The notes: generated by a model not told the origin, from the letters alone. DNA of 38,067 nt from Flavobacteriaceae bacterium CG_4_10_14_3_um_filter_33_47 (GCA_002784145.1 PFKE01000107.1:1-38067), one strand, 5' to 3'. Numbered from the stretch's first letter, positions 16,903 through 25,664 are shown. A program made the numbers and translations.

Positions 16903-17021
16903 TTTTCACTGCAATATTTTACGTTGAGCCAATTTTTATCCCACTTTTTTCGCCATGTAAAGGGTAATTGACATACTGGACAAATTTTTTCGGGTAAATC
17001 TTGTTTTGATGGTTTAGGCAT
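16872..17021 (-). CDS. DUF2256 zinc-ribbon-like small protein (49 aa)
   Basis: A small gene of 49 residues from ATG at 17021. Two cysteine pairs, CPVC (14-17) and YCSEKC (36-41), frame [11 protein letters not shown], the signature of DUF2256. The pattern suggests a zinc knuckle. These proteins are nearly always encoded next to cryptochromes, but their role is unknown to me. The start overlaps the SDR-DUF2867 stop by 8 bp (ATGCCTAA), and the end overlaps the cryptochrome DASH start by 31 bp. Such tight packing implies coupled translation and possibly a physical link to the cryptochrome. Confidence 0.9.
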   Translation of the reverse strand: MPKPSKQDLPEKICPVCQLPFTWRKKWDKNWLNVKYCSEKCRRNKAVQV

Positions 17022-18438
17022 TAACCAGTTTTTTAATCATACCATTAAAAATAAAACCATGAAATGGGTACACACTAAACCAATACAATCTACCAATAAT
17101 GCCTCGAGGTCTAAACGTTGCCGTTTGCTTTAAAAACCCCTTTTCTATTTTAAATTCCAACCAAGCTTCTCCTGGTAATTTCATTTCGGCATATAGCAAT
17201 AATTTTTTTTCTTTTTTATCGCTAAAAATAACGCGCCAAAAGTCTAAAGCATCGCCGGTATATAATTCGGTTGCATGCGTTCTACCACGACGTAAGCCAA
17301 TGCCGCCAAATAGCTTATCTATGTAGCCTCTTAACTTCCATAAAAAATTCCCATAATACCATCCAGTCGATCCGCCAATAGCCCAAATTTTTTGAATGGT
17401 TCTTGCTTCGTCAATAACTTTAAGCTCTTTAAAGTCTGTATAGCATCCAAATTTTGGAACATTCACGTATTTATGAATGCTATTTTTTAGTAGTCCGCTA
17501 CTTACCATCGAGTCTTTCCAACTGGACACAATGCTGTTTTGCTCAATTTTTTCGAAAGCTAATTCAACGGCTTCTTTATAAGTTAAAGGATTAACATTCA
17601 ATATGTTGTTGATATTGCTTGGATGGCCAATAATTTGAACACCCATACTATCTACCAGAGAAGAAGCAAGTTTATATGAAGTAGATGTTACAAAATACAA
17701 CCAATACGAAGATAACCTTGGAGTCATGATGGGTACGGTTAAAATGTACCGTTTTAACTTGCGAATTTGAGCAAATTGCAATAACATTTCTTTGTATGTA
17801 ATAATTTCAGGTCCAAAAATATCATAGGATTTATTGAATAGGGCAGGATTATTTTTTGCAGCAGAGAGAAAGATTAAAACATCTCTTACAGCAATAGGTT
17901 GTGTTTTAGTATTTAACCATTTGGGAGCAATCATAAATGGTAGTTTTTCTACTAAATCTCTAATGATTTCAAAGGAAGAACTTCCAGAACCCACAATAAT
18001 ACCGGCTTTAAAAGTTGTTAAAGCATAGATTTTAGATTCTAAAGTTGTTTCAACATTTTTACGAGATTGCAGATGTTTTGATAGTTTTTCTTCATTGGTA
18101 ATGCCACTTAAATAAATAACATGTTTAACTTGTGTGGTTTCAATATACGCTTTGAAATTTATAGCGCATTGATTTTCAAGAAGTTCAAAATCTTTAGAAG
18201 CATTTGACATGGAGTGTATTAAGTAATAAACAACGTCAATGTCTTTGGGTATATTTTTTAATGTTTCAGGGTTTAAAAAGTCCGCTTCAACCAGTTCAAT
18301 AAGTTCTTCGCCTATATTTATTTGATTTGCTCTTAGCTTATCCCTCACAGCGCAAACAACAAAATGCCCTTCATTAACCAACATAGGAATGATGCGTTTG
18401 CCTATATAACCTGTGGCACCAGTAACAAGAATTTTCAT
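17014..18438 (-). CDS. NAD(P)-binding SDR protein with C-terminal DUF2867
   Basis: A 474-residue two-domain protein. Residues 1 to about 250 form an extended/atypical SDR Rossmann domain starting [20 protein letters not shown], with YYLIHSMSN near 71-79. Residues of about 300-474 are a DUF2867-like domain ending near [21 protein letters not shown]. Homologs are frequent in cryptochrome/photolyase operons, but the substrate is unknown. A quinone or lipid-derived carbonyl is possible. It is separated from the flavin reductase gene by 52 bp, the largest gap in this operon, and runs into DUF2256. Confidence 0.88.
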   Translation of the reverse strand: MKILVTGATGYIGKRIIPMLVNEGHFVVCAVRDKLRANQINIGEELIELVEADFLNPETLKNIPKDIDVVYYLIHSMSNASKDFELLENQCAINFKAYIETTQVKHVIYLSGITNEEKLSKHLQSRKNVETTLESKIYALTTFKAGIIVGSGSSSFEIIRDLVEKLPFMIAPKWLNTKTQPIAVRDVLIFLSAAKNNPALFNKSYDIFGPEIITYKEMLLQFAQIRKLKRYILTVPIMTPRLSSYWLYFVTSTSYKLASSLVDSMGVQIIGHPSNINNILNVNPLTYKEAVELAFEKIEQNSIVSSWKDSMVSSGLLKNSIHKYVNVPKFGCYTDFKELKVIDEARTIQKIWAIGGSTGWYYGNFLWKLRGYIDKLFGGIGLRRGRTHATELYTGDALDFWRVIFSDKKEKKLLLYAEMKLPGEAWLEFKIEKGFLKQTATFRPRGIIGRLYWFSVYPFHGFIFNGMIKKLVNA

Positions 18439-18490
18439 TGATTTTATGGTATTTATAAAAGAACCAGATTAAAATATCTTGATTCTTTTA

Positions 18491-19108
18491 TTAAATTTTT
18501 GGTCTCTGGTACTCTAATCTTGTTTTAAGTTTAGGTATGGTATAGCCGTCTAAACCATTAATAGATGCAACGTTTGCTTTTGACAAATTTATAAAACCAT
18601 CATCTTCTAATAAACCATCTGATATGTACAAATCTTTAATTTCACCAATAAGCAATATGGTGTTATTAGATTTAATATGATATTCTTCAACATATTTCAT
18701 AGCTATTTGTACAGGTGCTTCTTTTACGAAAGGTACTAAATAATCTCCTTTATATTCTTCTTCAAGTGATGTAAAATCAAATTCTGAGATGGATTTATCA
18801 TATTTAGCCGATGTATGGTGTGCATCATGCAAAATAGATTCATGAACATGATTGATACTGAAAACTCCGGTTTCTTTAATATTTTCATAAGTATTTCTTA
18901 TAACGGTTGTAGGTCTTAAAAAGAAACCTAATAAAGCAGGACTGGAGCCAATATGAGTAACAGAACTAAAAATAGCTACATTTGAAATACCTTCTTTTGA
19001 TTGTGTTCCTATAAGATTGGCCGATTTGTAACCTGAACAACTATTAATTAAATTGATTTTATACAAATGAGGCAACTCATGGATAGCCACACAGGAGAAG
19101 TTTGGCAT
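18491..19108 (-). CDS. flavin reductase family protein (FMN-binding split barrel)
   Basis: A 205-residue flavin-reductase-like protein. CSGYKSANLIGTQSKEGISN (24-43) followed by NVAIFSSVTHIGSSPALLGFFLRP is the FMN-binding core, and GVFSINHVHESILHDAHHTS is typical of the family. It would reduce free or bound flavin with NAD(P)H. In this operon it could keep the FAD of the three downstream photolyase-family proteins reduced; that is inference. One base separates its start from the stop of the ABC1 kinase gene. Confidence 0.88.
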   Translation of the reverse strand: MPNFSCVAIHELPHLYKINLINSCSGYKSANLIGTQSKEGISNVAIFSSVTHIGSSPALLGFFLRPTTVIRNTYENIKETGVFSINHVHESILHDAHHTSAKYDKSISEFDFTSLEEEYKGDYLVPFVKEAPVQIAMKYVEEYHIKSNNTILLIGEIKDLYISDGLLEDDGFINLSKANVASINGLDGYTIPKLKTRLEYQRPKI

Positions 19109-19109
19109 T

Positions 19110-20420
19110 TTAAAGGTTTTTAAAATTATTAATTTTAATGTTTTGTGCCTTTAAATCAAACATTAAATTGTAAAGTCCAAAAAACGTTCTGTTCATGTAA
19201 ATAAAGTGTTTAGAACCTCTGTTACCATTCATTTTGCGTAATTCTGTGCTTTTAGAATAACGTTCTCCTAATTCTGCAATTTTCCCAAAAAAGTCTGCAT
19301 CAGAAAAGTCAAAATCATCACTATGAAATGGTTGTGTAAACAAACTAAGCATTTCATGGAACATCTTTGTAAAAAAATCTAATTCTTCTTTAGAATCGTC
19401 ATCACGTAATATCTCTAATTCATATAATTTAGAAACAAAATAGTCATGATTATTAATGTTTTTTGCTTCTGCTAATTCAAAATACGGAATATAAAATTCA
19501 TCCGGAATGGTCTTCATACAACCAAAATCGAGCGCAATGAGTTCCCCTTTTTTTGATACTAAAAAGTTTCCCGGATGCGGATCGGCATGTACTTTTTTCA
19601 ATTTATGAATTTGAAACATATAAAAATCCCAAAGCGCTTGTCCTAATTGATCGGCTTTTTCTTGGTCCGTATTATAAGCTGTAAACTCAGACAAATGTTC
19701 TCCTTCCATATAATCCATGGTGATAATTCTGTCAGAAGATAATGCTTCATAATAATTGGGAAACGACATGTTGGAAATGTGAGAGCAAGCCAAGGCAATT
19801 TCTTGGCTTTGTTTAATTTCCAACATGTAGTTGGTTTCCTCTAATAATTTTCCTTCAACTTCCTTAAAGTATTTGTCAGAGTCTTTACCTTTAATGTTAA
19901 ACATGCTCATAGCAATTGGTTTAACCATGGCAAGATCTGATGCTATACTTTGGGCAACTCCTGGATATTGGATTTTCACAGCAAGTTTTTTCCCATCTTT
20001 CACTGCAATATGTACCTGACCGATACTTGCAGCATTTACAGAAGTTGTGTTGAAGGAATCAAATAGGTCATCTGGTGATTTACCAAAATATTTTTTGAAT
20101 GTTTTTAAAACCAGTGGTGGCGATAATGGTGGTACAGAAAACTGTGCTAAAGAAAATTTTTCAACATACGCTTGTGGTAGAATACTTTTTTCCATACTTA
20201 GCATTTGAGCAACTTTAAGGGCACTTCCTTTTAATTGCTTTAAACCGTCATAAATATCTTCTGCATTATTTTTATTCAGTCGTTCTTTAGCTTCAACTTC
20301 AGTATTTACTAATTTATCACCATAGTACTTTAAATAATTGACGCCAACTTTTGCGCCAGTTGAAACTAATTTTGTGGCTCTTTGAATTTTTGTTACAGGT
20401 ATTTTATCTATGGTTTTCAT
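19110..20420 (-). CDS. ABC1/UbiB (AarF) family atypical kinase
   Basis: A 436-residue member of the UbiB/ADCK kinase-like family, linked to quinone or isoprenoid lipid metabolism. Visible motifs are LKGSALKVAQMLS (about 63-75), NAASIGQVH, LAVKIQYPGV, HADPHPGNF and ALDFG. The usual KxGQ motif reads KVAQ (K69-Q72), a Gly-to-Ala change at the position thought to favour ATPase over kinase activity. No membrane anchor is obvious. The TetR-like gene lies 9 bp upstream. In plants ABC1 kinases act in photo-oxidative stress, which suits this operon; a like role here is inferred. Confidence 0.88.
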   Translation of the reverse strand: MKTIDKIPVTKIQRATKLVSTGAKVGVNYLKYYGDKLVNTEVEAKERLNKNNAEDIYDGLKQLKGSALKVAQMLSMEKSILPQAYVEKFSLAQFSVPPLSPPLVLKTFKKYFGKSPDDLFDSFNTTSVNAASIGQVHIAVKDGKKLAVKIQYPGVAQSIASDLAMVKPIAMSMFNIKGKDSDKYFKEVEGKLLEETNYMLEIKQSQEIALACSHISNMSFPNYYEALSSDRIITMDYMEGEHLSEFTAYNTDQEKADQLGQALWDFYMFQIHKLKKVHADPHPGNFLVSKKGELIALDFGCMKTIPDEFYIPYFELAEAKNINNHDYFVSKLYELEILRDDDSKEELDFFTKMFHEMLSLFTQPFHSDDFDFSDADFFGKIAELGERYSKSTELRKMNGNRGSKHFIYMNRTFFGLYNLMFDLKAQNIKINNFKNL

Positions 20421-20429
20421 TTAAGTAAA

Positions 20430-21086
20430 TTAGTTCATGTGCATTTTTTCTTTGAAAAGAAATTTTCCAAAGTCTAGGACGCTTTTAAGAGGCGCAATGT
20501 TTAATATATCAAAACTGGTATTAACCGATTTTTCTATAAAAATGTCTGTTTTTTCAAAGGCTGCCGAAGTGTCTTCCAACCAGAATTTTAAAGTGACTAA
20601 CAGTTGAAACCAGGCAGATTCCTGTAAGGCTTTGGCCTGAATTTTTTCAATTCGAGCTTCTTTAATATCTAAAGTTTCAATATCTAAATTAGCTATGTAT
20701 TTGCTAAAATTTTGCTTTAAACCTGACAACACAGAAAGCGCCTTCAAACTGTTTTTATGACTTTTTAAAGCATAAGAAACATAACTTCTGTTGGCTGTTA
20801 AGTTTTCAAAAAAAGTAAAATAAAAGCTTAGTAATTTATTTCTGGCATCAAAAGTTTTATAATCTTCGTTGTTTTCCAAGGCATGGATGGTATTATGGTA
20901 AAAAGCAGTAAATATGCTTTTCTCAAGGGCTTCAAAAGAACCATAAAAATTATAAAACTCAGATTCTTCAAAACTATTTTTCTTAGAAAAACTATAAACA
21001 GATTTTGGTTTTTCATGGTGTTCTAATACATGTTCTATGTAATAGGTTATAATATCAGTCTCAGTTATTTTATTTTTTTTTGCCAT
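20430..21086 (-). CDS. TetR-like transcriptional regulator
   Basis: A 218-residue all-helical protein starting MAKKNKITETDIITYYIEHV. The next part (SVYSFSKKNSFEESEFYNFYGSFEALEKSIF) occupies the place of the TetR helix-turn-helix but is divergent. A longer frame uses TTG at 21107, but that lies inside the -7 box (21105-21112), so I place the start at the ATG at 21086. It is the first gene of the eight-gene photolyase operon, directly under operator module A, so it is a plausible autoregulator. DNA binding is not proven from sequence. Confidence 0.75.
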   Translation of the reverse strand: MAKKNKITETDIITYYIEHVLEHHEKPKSVYSFSKKNSFEESEFYNFYGSFEALEKSIFTAFYHNTIHALENNEDYKTFDARNKLLSFYFTFFENLTANRSYVSYALKSHKNSLKALSVLSGLKQNFSKYIANLDIETLDIKEARIEKIQAKALQESAWFQLLVTLKFWLEDTSAAFEKTDIFIEKSVNTSFDILNIAPLKSVLDFGKFLFKEKMHMN

Positions 21087-21104
21087 GGTATTTATTTTCT
21101 GCAA

Positions 21105-21158
21105 CAAAAATACATAATGTTTAACAATATATAATAAACGTTAAACAAAATTTAACAT
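21105..21158 (-). promoter_or_regulatory. operator/promoter module A of the photolyase regulon
   Basis: Read on the + strand: CAAAAATA (complement of TATTTTTG, a -7 box) at 21105-21112, 5 nt, TGTTTAA at 21118-21124, 16 nt, then TTAAACAAAATTTAACAT at 21141-21158. By my count 39 of 54 positions equal module B at 6785-6838, with 24 of 25 matching in the two named boxes. TGTTTAAC and GTTAAACA are inverted repeats. The downstream half lies between the expected -33 and -7 sites, a position suited to repression. Confidence 0.75.
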
Positions 21159-21326
21159 ACTGCCATCGTTATCATTAAATTTTTATAAAATGGCCTTTAA
21201 GATAAATGGATAATGTTGTAAATTTAAAAAGCTAGATTTTAAGCTTTTATTAACAATTATTAGAGATTTCATTTCTTAATTTTATATTTTTAAAAAATAG
21301 GCTATCAATTAAATCAACTTAAAAAC

Positions 21327-22175
21327 ATGAAAAAAGTATTCTTATCATTTTTAATGCTGACAATATCACTTGTGGGATATTCTCAAATTCAAACACCACA
21401 ACCAAGTCCAACGTCTAAAATCGAACAAAAAGTTGGTTTAACCGACGTAACATTGGAATATTCAAGACCTTCCATGAGAGGTCGAACCGTTTTTGGAAAT
21501 CTTGTACCTTACGGTAAAATTTGGCGGTTAGGAGCCAATGCAAATACTAAAATTTCTTTTAGTGATGATGTTATGATTGGTGATAAAAAGTTAGTTGCAG
21601 GCTCTTATGCTGTTTATGCAACACCAAATGAAGGTTCATGGGAGGTTATTTTTTATAATGATGTGACTAATTGGGGAACTCCAGAAAAATGGGATGACGC
21701 TAAAGTTGTTGCCAGAACGACTTCTCAAACATTTGCTTTACCTATGGATATTGAAACATTTACAATGAGTTTTGATAATGTATCAAATGGCTCTGCAACC
21801 CTTGGAATGTTTTGGGAAAATGTATATGTTGGCGTAGAATTTATGGTGCCAACCGATGACAAAGTTTTAACCAGTATTAACGATGTAATGAATGCCAATC
21901 CAACAGCCAATGATTACTATGCGGCCGCTGTTTATTATTCACAAGAAAATAAAGATATTAAAACAGCTTTAAAATGGATGGAAAAGGCTATGTCTATGAC
22001 TGAAAAACCAGCTTTTTGGCAATTAAGACAACAATCTTTGATCTATGCGAAAGACGGTAACAAAGAAGCCGCTATAGAAACGGCTAAGAAATCTTTAGAA
22101 GCCTCTGAAGCAGCTGGTAATGCAGATTATGTAAAAATGAATAAAGACTCTCTAAAAGAATGGGGAGCTTTATAG
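21327..22175 (+). CDS. DUF2911 domain protein, exported
   Basis: A 282-residue secreted protein. MKKVFLSFLMLTISLVGYSQ is a clear signal peptide. The DUF2911 core runs about 25-170: LEYSRPSMRGRTVFGNLVPYG, then WRLGANANTKISFSDDV and AGSYAVYATP. The last 100 residues are helical and TPR-like (KTALKWMEKAMSM..., KEAAIETAKKSLEASE). Its function is unknown. It is divergent from the TetR-like operon with 240 bp between starts, and I find no clear TAnnTTTG box for it. A strong terminator follows. Confidence 0.92.
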   Translation: MKKVFLSFLMLTISLVGYSQIQTPQPSPTSKIEQKVGLTDVTLEYSRPSMRGRTVFGNLVPYGKIWRLGANANTKISFSDDVMIGDKKLVAGSYAVYATPNEGSWEVIFYNDVTNWGTPEKWDDAKVVARTTSQTFALPMDIETFTMSFDNVSNGSATLGMFWENVYVGVEFMVPTDDKVLTSINDVMNANPTANDYYAAAVYYSQENKDIKTALKWMEKAMSMTEKPAFWQLRQQSLIYAKDGNKEAAIETAKKSLEASEAAGNADYVKMNKDSLKEWGAL

Positions 22176-22198
22176 TTTAATACTTTTATGATTAGTTT

Positions 22199-22229
22199 AA
22201 GCGCAACTCAAAAAAGTTGCGCTTTTTTT
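22199..22229. terminator. bidirectional intrinsic terminator
   Basis: GCGCAACT (22201-22208) and AGTTGCGC (22215-22222) form a perfect stem around a 6-nt loop, extended by AA/TT, with seven Ts at 22223-22229. It lies between two convergent genes, and the T-tract overlaps the stop codon of the XRE regulator by two bases. It ends the DUF2911 transcript. The A-rich side is weaker for the opposite direction. Confidence 0.9.
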
Positions 22230-22428
22230 AGTCGTTTTCCTCCAAAATAAAAAGATCTTCAACGAGAACTTTAAAGAGTTTTGAAATTTTAAGAGCCAAT
22301 ACGGTTGATGGAACATACTTGTTTTTTTCCATGGCATTTATGGTTTGCCTGCTAACACTTATTTTTTCGGCTAAATCTGCTTGTGTCATGTTATGAATGG
22401 CACGTTGAACTTTAATGTTATTCGTCAT
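22228..22428 (-). CDS. XRE-family helix-turn-helix regulator
   Basis: A 66-residue Cro/CI-type DNA-binding protein. The helix-turn-helix is MTQADLAEKISVSRQTINAM (about 14-33), followed by KYVPSTVLALKISKLFKV. It is of the YozG-like short type, with no effector domain. Its start overlaps the end of the membrane protein gene by 11 bp, so the pair is coupled. Such membrane protein plus XRE pairs are common, and the regulator may control its own operon. Confidence 0.93.
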   Translation of the reverse strand: MTNNIKVQRAIHNMTQADLAEKISVSRQTINAMEKNKYVPSTVLALKISKLFKVLVEDLFILEEND

Positions 22429-22888
22429 GACTGTTGGCTTTTCGTTTTAAAAAATTAAACCTGATGATGAAAAAAATTAATGGCGTAAACATATTATACA
22501 CTAAAACATCAAAGAATGCCAAATCATAAATGAATAAAATGGTAAATAATAAGATGACGTAATTAAAAATAATGGCCCAAACCAAAGAATCTTTTCTAAG
22601 TTTATAAATAAACTCATCTTCAACCTTCTCTTTTGAAAAACCTACAATTAATCCACCTATAATGATGAAAACGGCTATAATTTCATCTAGAATTTCGTTT
22701 TCTATAACTTTAAAAAAATGATTTTTGCTATCTATAAATGATTCACTGTAAATAGAGAGTACCTTTATGGAAGGACCCGTAGTTTCAAAATTCGAAACAC
22801 TTATAAAAATGCCTCCAATAAGTCCGAAAATAAACAAAGGCCATCCTAAAAGTTTGTACTTGTTTGGTAATAAATAATTTGTTTTCAT
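22418..22888 (-). CDS. membrane protein paired with the XRE regulator
   Basis: A 156-residue protein with about four hydrophobic segments: GWPLFIFGLIGGIFISV, EIIAVFIIIGGLIVGF, LVWAIIFNYVILLFTILF and VLVYNMFTPLIFFIIRF. I cannot assign a named family with certainty. The soluble loop after the first segment (about 33-66) is charged. It precedes the XRE gene with an 11-bp overlap, so it may sense a membrane signal or simply be the regulated target. A consensus promoter lies just upstream. Confidence 0.85.
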   Translation of the reverse strand: MKTNYLLPNKYKLLGWPLFIFGLIGGIFISVSNFETTGPSIKVLSIYSESFIDSKNHFFKVIENEILDEIIAVFIIIGGLIVGFSKEKVEDEFIYKLRKDSLVWAIIFNYVILLFTILFIYDLAFFDVLVYNMFTPLIFFIIRFNFLKRKANSHDE

Positions 22889-22913
22889 GGAGTTCGTTTT
22901 AAAATTAATATTT

Positions 22914-22945
22914 CAAAAGTAAAATAAACTTTACATATAGACAAA
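22914..22945 (-). promoter_or_regulatory. consensus Bacteroidota promoter for the membrane protein/XRE pair
   Basis: On the minus strand TTTG (22945-22942), 20 nt, then TACTTTTG (22921-22914). This fits the TTTG-N19-21-TAnnTTTG consensus of Bacteroidota housekeeping promoters exactly. The ATG at 22888 lies 25 bp downstream. Confidence 0.75.
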
Positions 22946-22984
22946 TATATTTAACAAAAAGTAACAATAATCATACTAAATATT

Positions 22985-23971
22985 TTAATAATTCAACTTT
23001 ATTAGTTTTCTAACCGCATCCAAAGTTGAAATTAAATCTTGACTGAATTGAAAAGACATCAACTGACTTTCAGTTTTTCCATGCCTTAGCAATTCATTAA
23101 AATGAAGCACTTCATATTGGTAACCAATAGATTTGTAATTAAAATCAAAGTGTTCTTCTTTGTTATTGACAAGGATTGAAACGGTTGAAGGGCAATGAAA
23201 TTGTTTGTTGATTTTAATGGTAGCACGTTCACAGTAAAAGATAGCTTCGGTTGGTAAATCTTCTAAAAGAGAACTTTTTAAATAGGCTTTTACGTTATGG
23301 TCATAGGTAAAAATCATATCACAAGAAGCGTCAGCGCCATTATCAAAAAAAGTAGCCTTGGCCTCTATGGATTTAGGGTTTCCTAAGGTAGATAATGCTG
23401 CAAAAATAGGGTAGATGCCTATGTCTAGAAGGCTACCGCCACCTAATGACTTATTAAATAATCTGGAGTCGTTATTAAAGGCTCTAAAAAAACCAAATGA
23501 AGCTTCCATGTTTAATACATTGCCATAGGTTTTGTTATGTAACTGATTGATAACAAATTGATAATGTGGCAGAAAACGGGTCCAAAGAGCTTCCATGAGC
23601 AGGACGTTCTTTTCTTTTGACTTAGTAATCATGTTTTCAACTTCACTATGATTCATTGCAAAAGGCTTTTCACATAGAACAGCTTTACCATGGTTTAAGC
23701 ATAAAAGTGTGTTGTCATGATGCAGAGCATGAGGTGTAGCAATGTATATGGCATCTATATTTTTATCATTTACCAAATCTTCGTAGCAACTGTAAACTTT
23801 CAGTGCGTTATAAGTTAAAGCAAATTCATTGGCTTTTTCTTCTGATCTGGAAGCTACCGCATGCAGTTGAGCTCCTTCAATAGTTATTAAATCTTGAGCA
23901 AATTTATGAGCGATGTTTCCTAAGCCCATAATGCCCCATCGAATGGTGTTATGTTGTAATTGTTTTGTCAT
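22985..23971 (-). CDS. Gfo/Idh/MocA family oxidoreductase
   Basis: A 328-residue NAD(P)-dependent sugar or cyclitol dehydrogenase-like enzyme. IRWGIMGLGNIAHKFAQDL (9-27) is the Rossmann start, IYIATPHALHHDN and CEKPFAMN are the conserved family motifs, and GGGSLLDIGIYP lies in the C-terminal domain. I chose the ATG at 23971 (MTKQLQHNT), because the longer frame runs further into the symporter gene. Even so it overlaps that gene by 23 bp. It is the last gene of the PIG-L/symporter operon and probably acts on the imported solute. Confidence 0.9.
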   Translation of the reverse strand: MTKQLQHNTIRWGIMGLGNIAHKFAQDLITIEGAQLHAVASRSEEKANEFALTYNALKVYSCYEDLVNDKNIDAIYIATPHALHHDNTLLCLNHGKAVLCEKPFAMNHSEVENMITKSKEKNVLLMEALWTRFLPHYQFVINQLHNKTYGNVLNMEASFGFFRAFNNDSRLFNKSLGGGSLLDIGIYPIFAALSTLGNPKSIEAKATFFDNGADASCDMIFTYDHNVKAYLKSSLLEDLPTEAIFYCERATIKINKQFHCPSTVSILVNNKEEHFDFNYKSIGYQYEVLHFNELLRHGKTESQLMSFQFSQDLISTLDAVRKLIKLNY

Positions 23972-25664
23972 GGTTGTAAAGTAATTGTAAAATATATGCA
24001 ATGGTAATAACGATGATGCATCCAACAAAATTCAGCCATAGAAAGGGAAGATTAATCTTTTCGTACTCATTTAAAAGAAATAAGCTTATAACAATGCCTT
24101 GCGTGATGATAGCGGCCATAAAAACAGCATTTCCTTTAACAAATTTGAAGAAAAATGCAATCAAGAAGATTCCCAATACATTACCGTAAAAAATAGAGCC
24201 AATAATATTAACCAACTGAATTAAATTTTCGGCAAGATTGGCAATGCAAGCTACCAATATAGCCATGATCCCCCAGGCAAACGTGAACCATTTAGAGGCT
24301 TTTACCATGTGTTCTTCAGATTTTTCTGAGGTATTTCTTTTATATAAGTCAATGGTAGTTGTTGAACCTAAGGCATTTAATTCACTGGATGTACTGGACA
24401 TGGCTGCACTTAGAATAACTGCTAAAAGTAATCCTATAAGCCCTCGAGGTAAGTTGTTTAAAATGAAATGAATAAAAACATAATCTTTATCATTACTTTC
24501 AACTTTAACAGCTTGTTTTTCGGCAGCTTTATCTATAAGAAGTTTGGCCTTATTTCTAATCTCGTCACTAGAATGATTGGCCAATAAAATTGATTTTGAA
24601 AGCTCATCAGGTTCATTTTGATTTATAAAATCTTTAATCTGTAACTGCTTGTTGTTAAATTGATCTTTTTGTTCTTTTTGAAGGGCTTTAAACTCATCAG
24701 CATATTCAGAATTTAACACAAGTTCTGTTGCCGTTGGATTAAAATTTAAAGGCGCTTCATTAAATTGATAAAACACAAAAACCATAACGCCAACCAATAA
24801 AATAAAGAATTGCATGGGGACTTTTAAAAGCCCGTTAAATAATAAGCCCAGCTGCATTTCTTTTACAGATTTTCCAGATAAATAGCGCTGAACTTGGCTT
24901 TGGTCGGTTCCGAAATAAGAGAGCATTAAAAAAGTTCCGCCAATAATACCGCTCCAAAAGGTGTATCGATTATTCAAATTAAAACTAAAATCTAGGATTT
25001 CCATTTTACCGCTTGCACCAGCTATTTCAAGGGCTTTTGTGAATGAAATATCTTGAGGTAATTTACTAACGATTAAAAAAAAGGCGACTAACATACCCGA
25101 AAAAATAACAATCATTTGGTGTTTTTGAGTCACATTAACGGCTCTGGTGCCTCCAGAAACTGTGTAGATAATCACTAACAACCCAATCAAAATATTGAGC
25201 GATAACAAATCCCATCCTAAGACTACCGACAGAATAATGGCAGGAGCAAAAATGGTGATACCGGCGGCTAAACCTCGTTGAATTAAAAATAAGATGGCCG
25301 TTAAGGTTCTTGTTTTTAAATCAAATCTTTTTTCTAAAAATTCATATGCGGTATATACATTGAGTCTGTGGTATAATGGGATGAAAACCATACAAATAAT
25401 AATCATGGCTATGGGCAATCCAAAATAAAATTGAACAAACCCCATACCATCATTGAACGCCTGACCTGGTGTTGATAAAAATGTAATGGCACTGGCTTGG
25501 GTTGCCATTACAGACAATCCTATGGTCCACCATTTTGAAGTATTCCCACCTTTTAAATAGTCGTTTACGTTTTTACTACCACGAGTCTGCCATGTACCAT
25601 AAATAACAATAATCAATAAGGTAAGACCTAAAATAACCCAATCTATCCAGTTTAATGCTTGCAT
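23949..25664 (-). CDS. sodium:solute symporter (SSS family)
   Basis: A Na+-coupled transporter of 571 residues with many membrane segments, starting LNWIDWVILGLTLLIIVIYG. WTIGLSVMATQASAITFLSTPGQAF and SYFGTDQSQVQRYLSG are the usual SSS motifs. Between two membrane segments lies an unusual soluble insert (about 315-395), rich in Lys, Glu and Asn. A sugar, sialic acid or cyclitol substrate is plausible from the neighbouring deacetylase and Gfo/Idh dehydrogenase but is not shown. It starts 2 bp after the tiny membrane gene. Confidence 0.92.
   Translation of the reverse strand: MQALNWIDWVILGLTLLIIVIYGTWQTRGSKNVNDYLKGGNTSKWWTIGLSVMATQASAITFLSTPGQAFNDGMGFVQFYFGLPIAMIIICMVFIPLYHRLNVYTAYEFLEKRFDLKTRTLTAILFLIQRGLAAGITIFAPAIILSVVLGWDLLSLNILIGLLVIIYTVSGGTRAVNVTQKHQMIVIFSGMLVAFFLIVSKLPQDISFTKALEIAGASGKMEILDFSFNLNNRYTFWSGIIGGTFLMLSYFGTDQSQVQRYLSGKSVKEMQLGLLFNGLLKVPMQFFILLVGVMVFVFYQFNEAPLNFNPTATELVLNSEYADEFKALQKEQKDQFNNKQLQIKDFINQNEPDELSKSILLANHSSDEIRNKAKLLIDKAAEKQAVKVESNDKDYVFIHFILNNLPRGLIGLLLAVILSAAMSSTSSELNALGSTTTIDLYKRNTSEKSEEHMVKASKWFTFAWGIMAILVACIANLAENLIQLVNIIGSIFYGNVLGIFLIAFFFKFVKGNAVFMAAIITQGIVISLFLLNEYEKINLPFLWLNFVGCIIVITIAYILQLLYNHDKTITT

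Noticed and set aside
18457-18489. Hairpin AAAAGAA...TTCTTTT between flavin reductase and SDR-DUF2867
   Set aside because: The stem is A/T-only apart from one or two pairs and interrupted by mismatches. It could be a weak attenuator but is not convincing as a terminator.
21087-21107. TTG start for the TetR-like gene
   Set aside because: It lies inside or next to the -7 box TATTTTTG (21105-21112), so it would probably not be in the mRNA.
23972-24028. Longer N-terminus for the Gfo/Idh/MocA enzyme
   Set aside because: The extra residues lie within the symporter gene and do not resemble the family. The ATG at 23971 sits just before the Rossmann motif.
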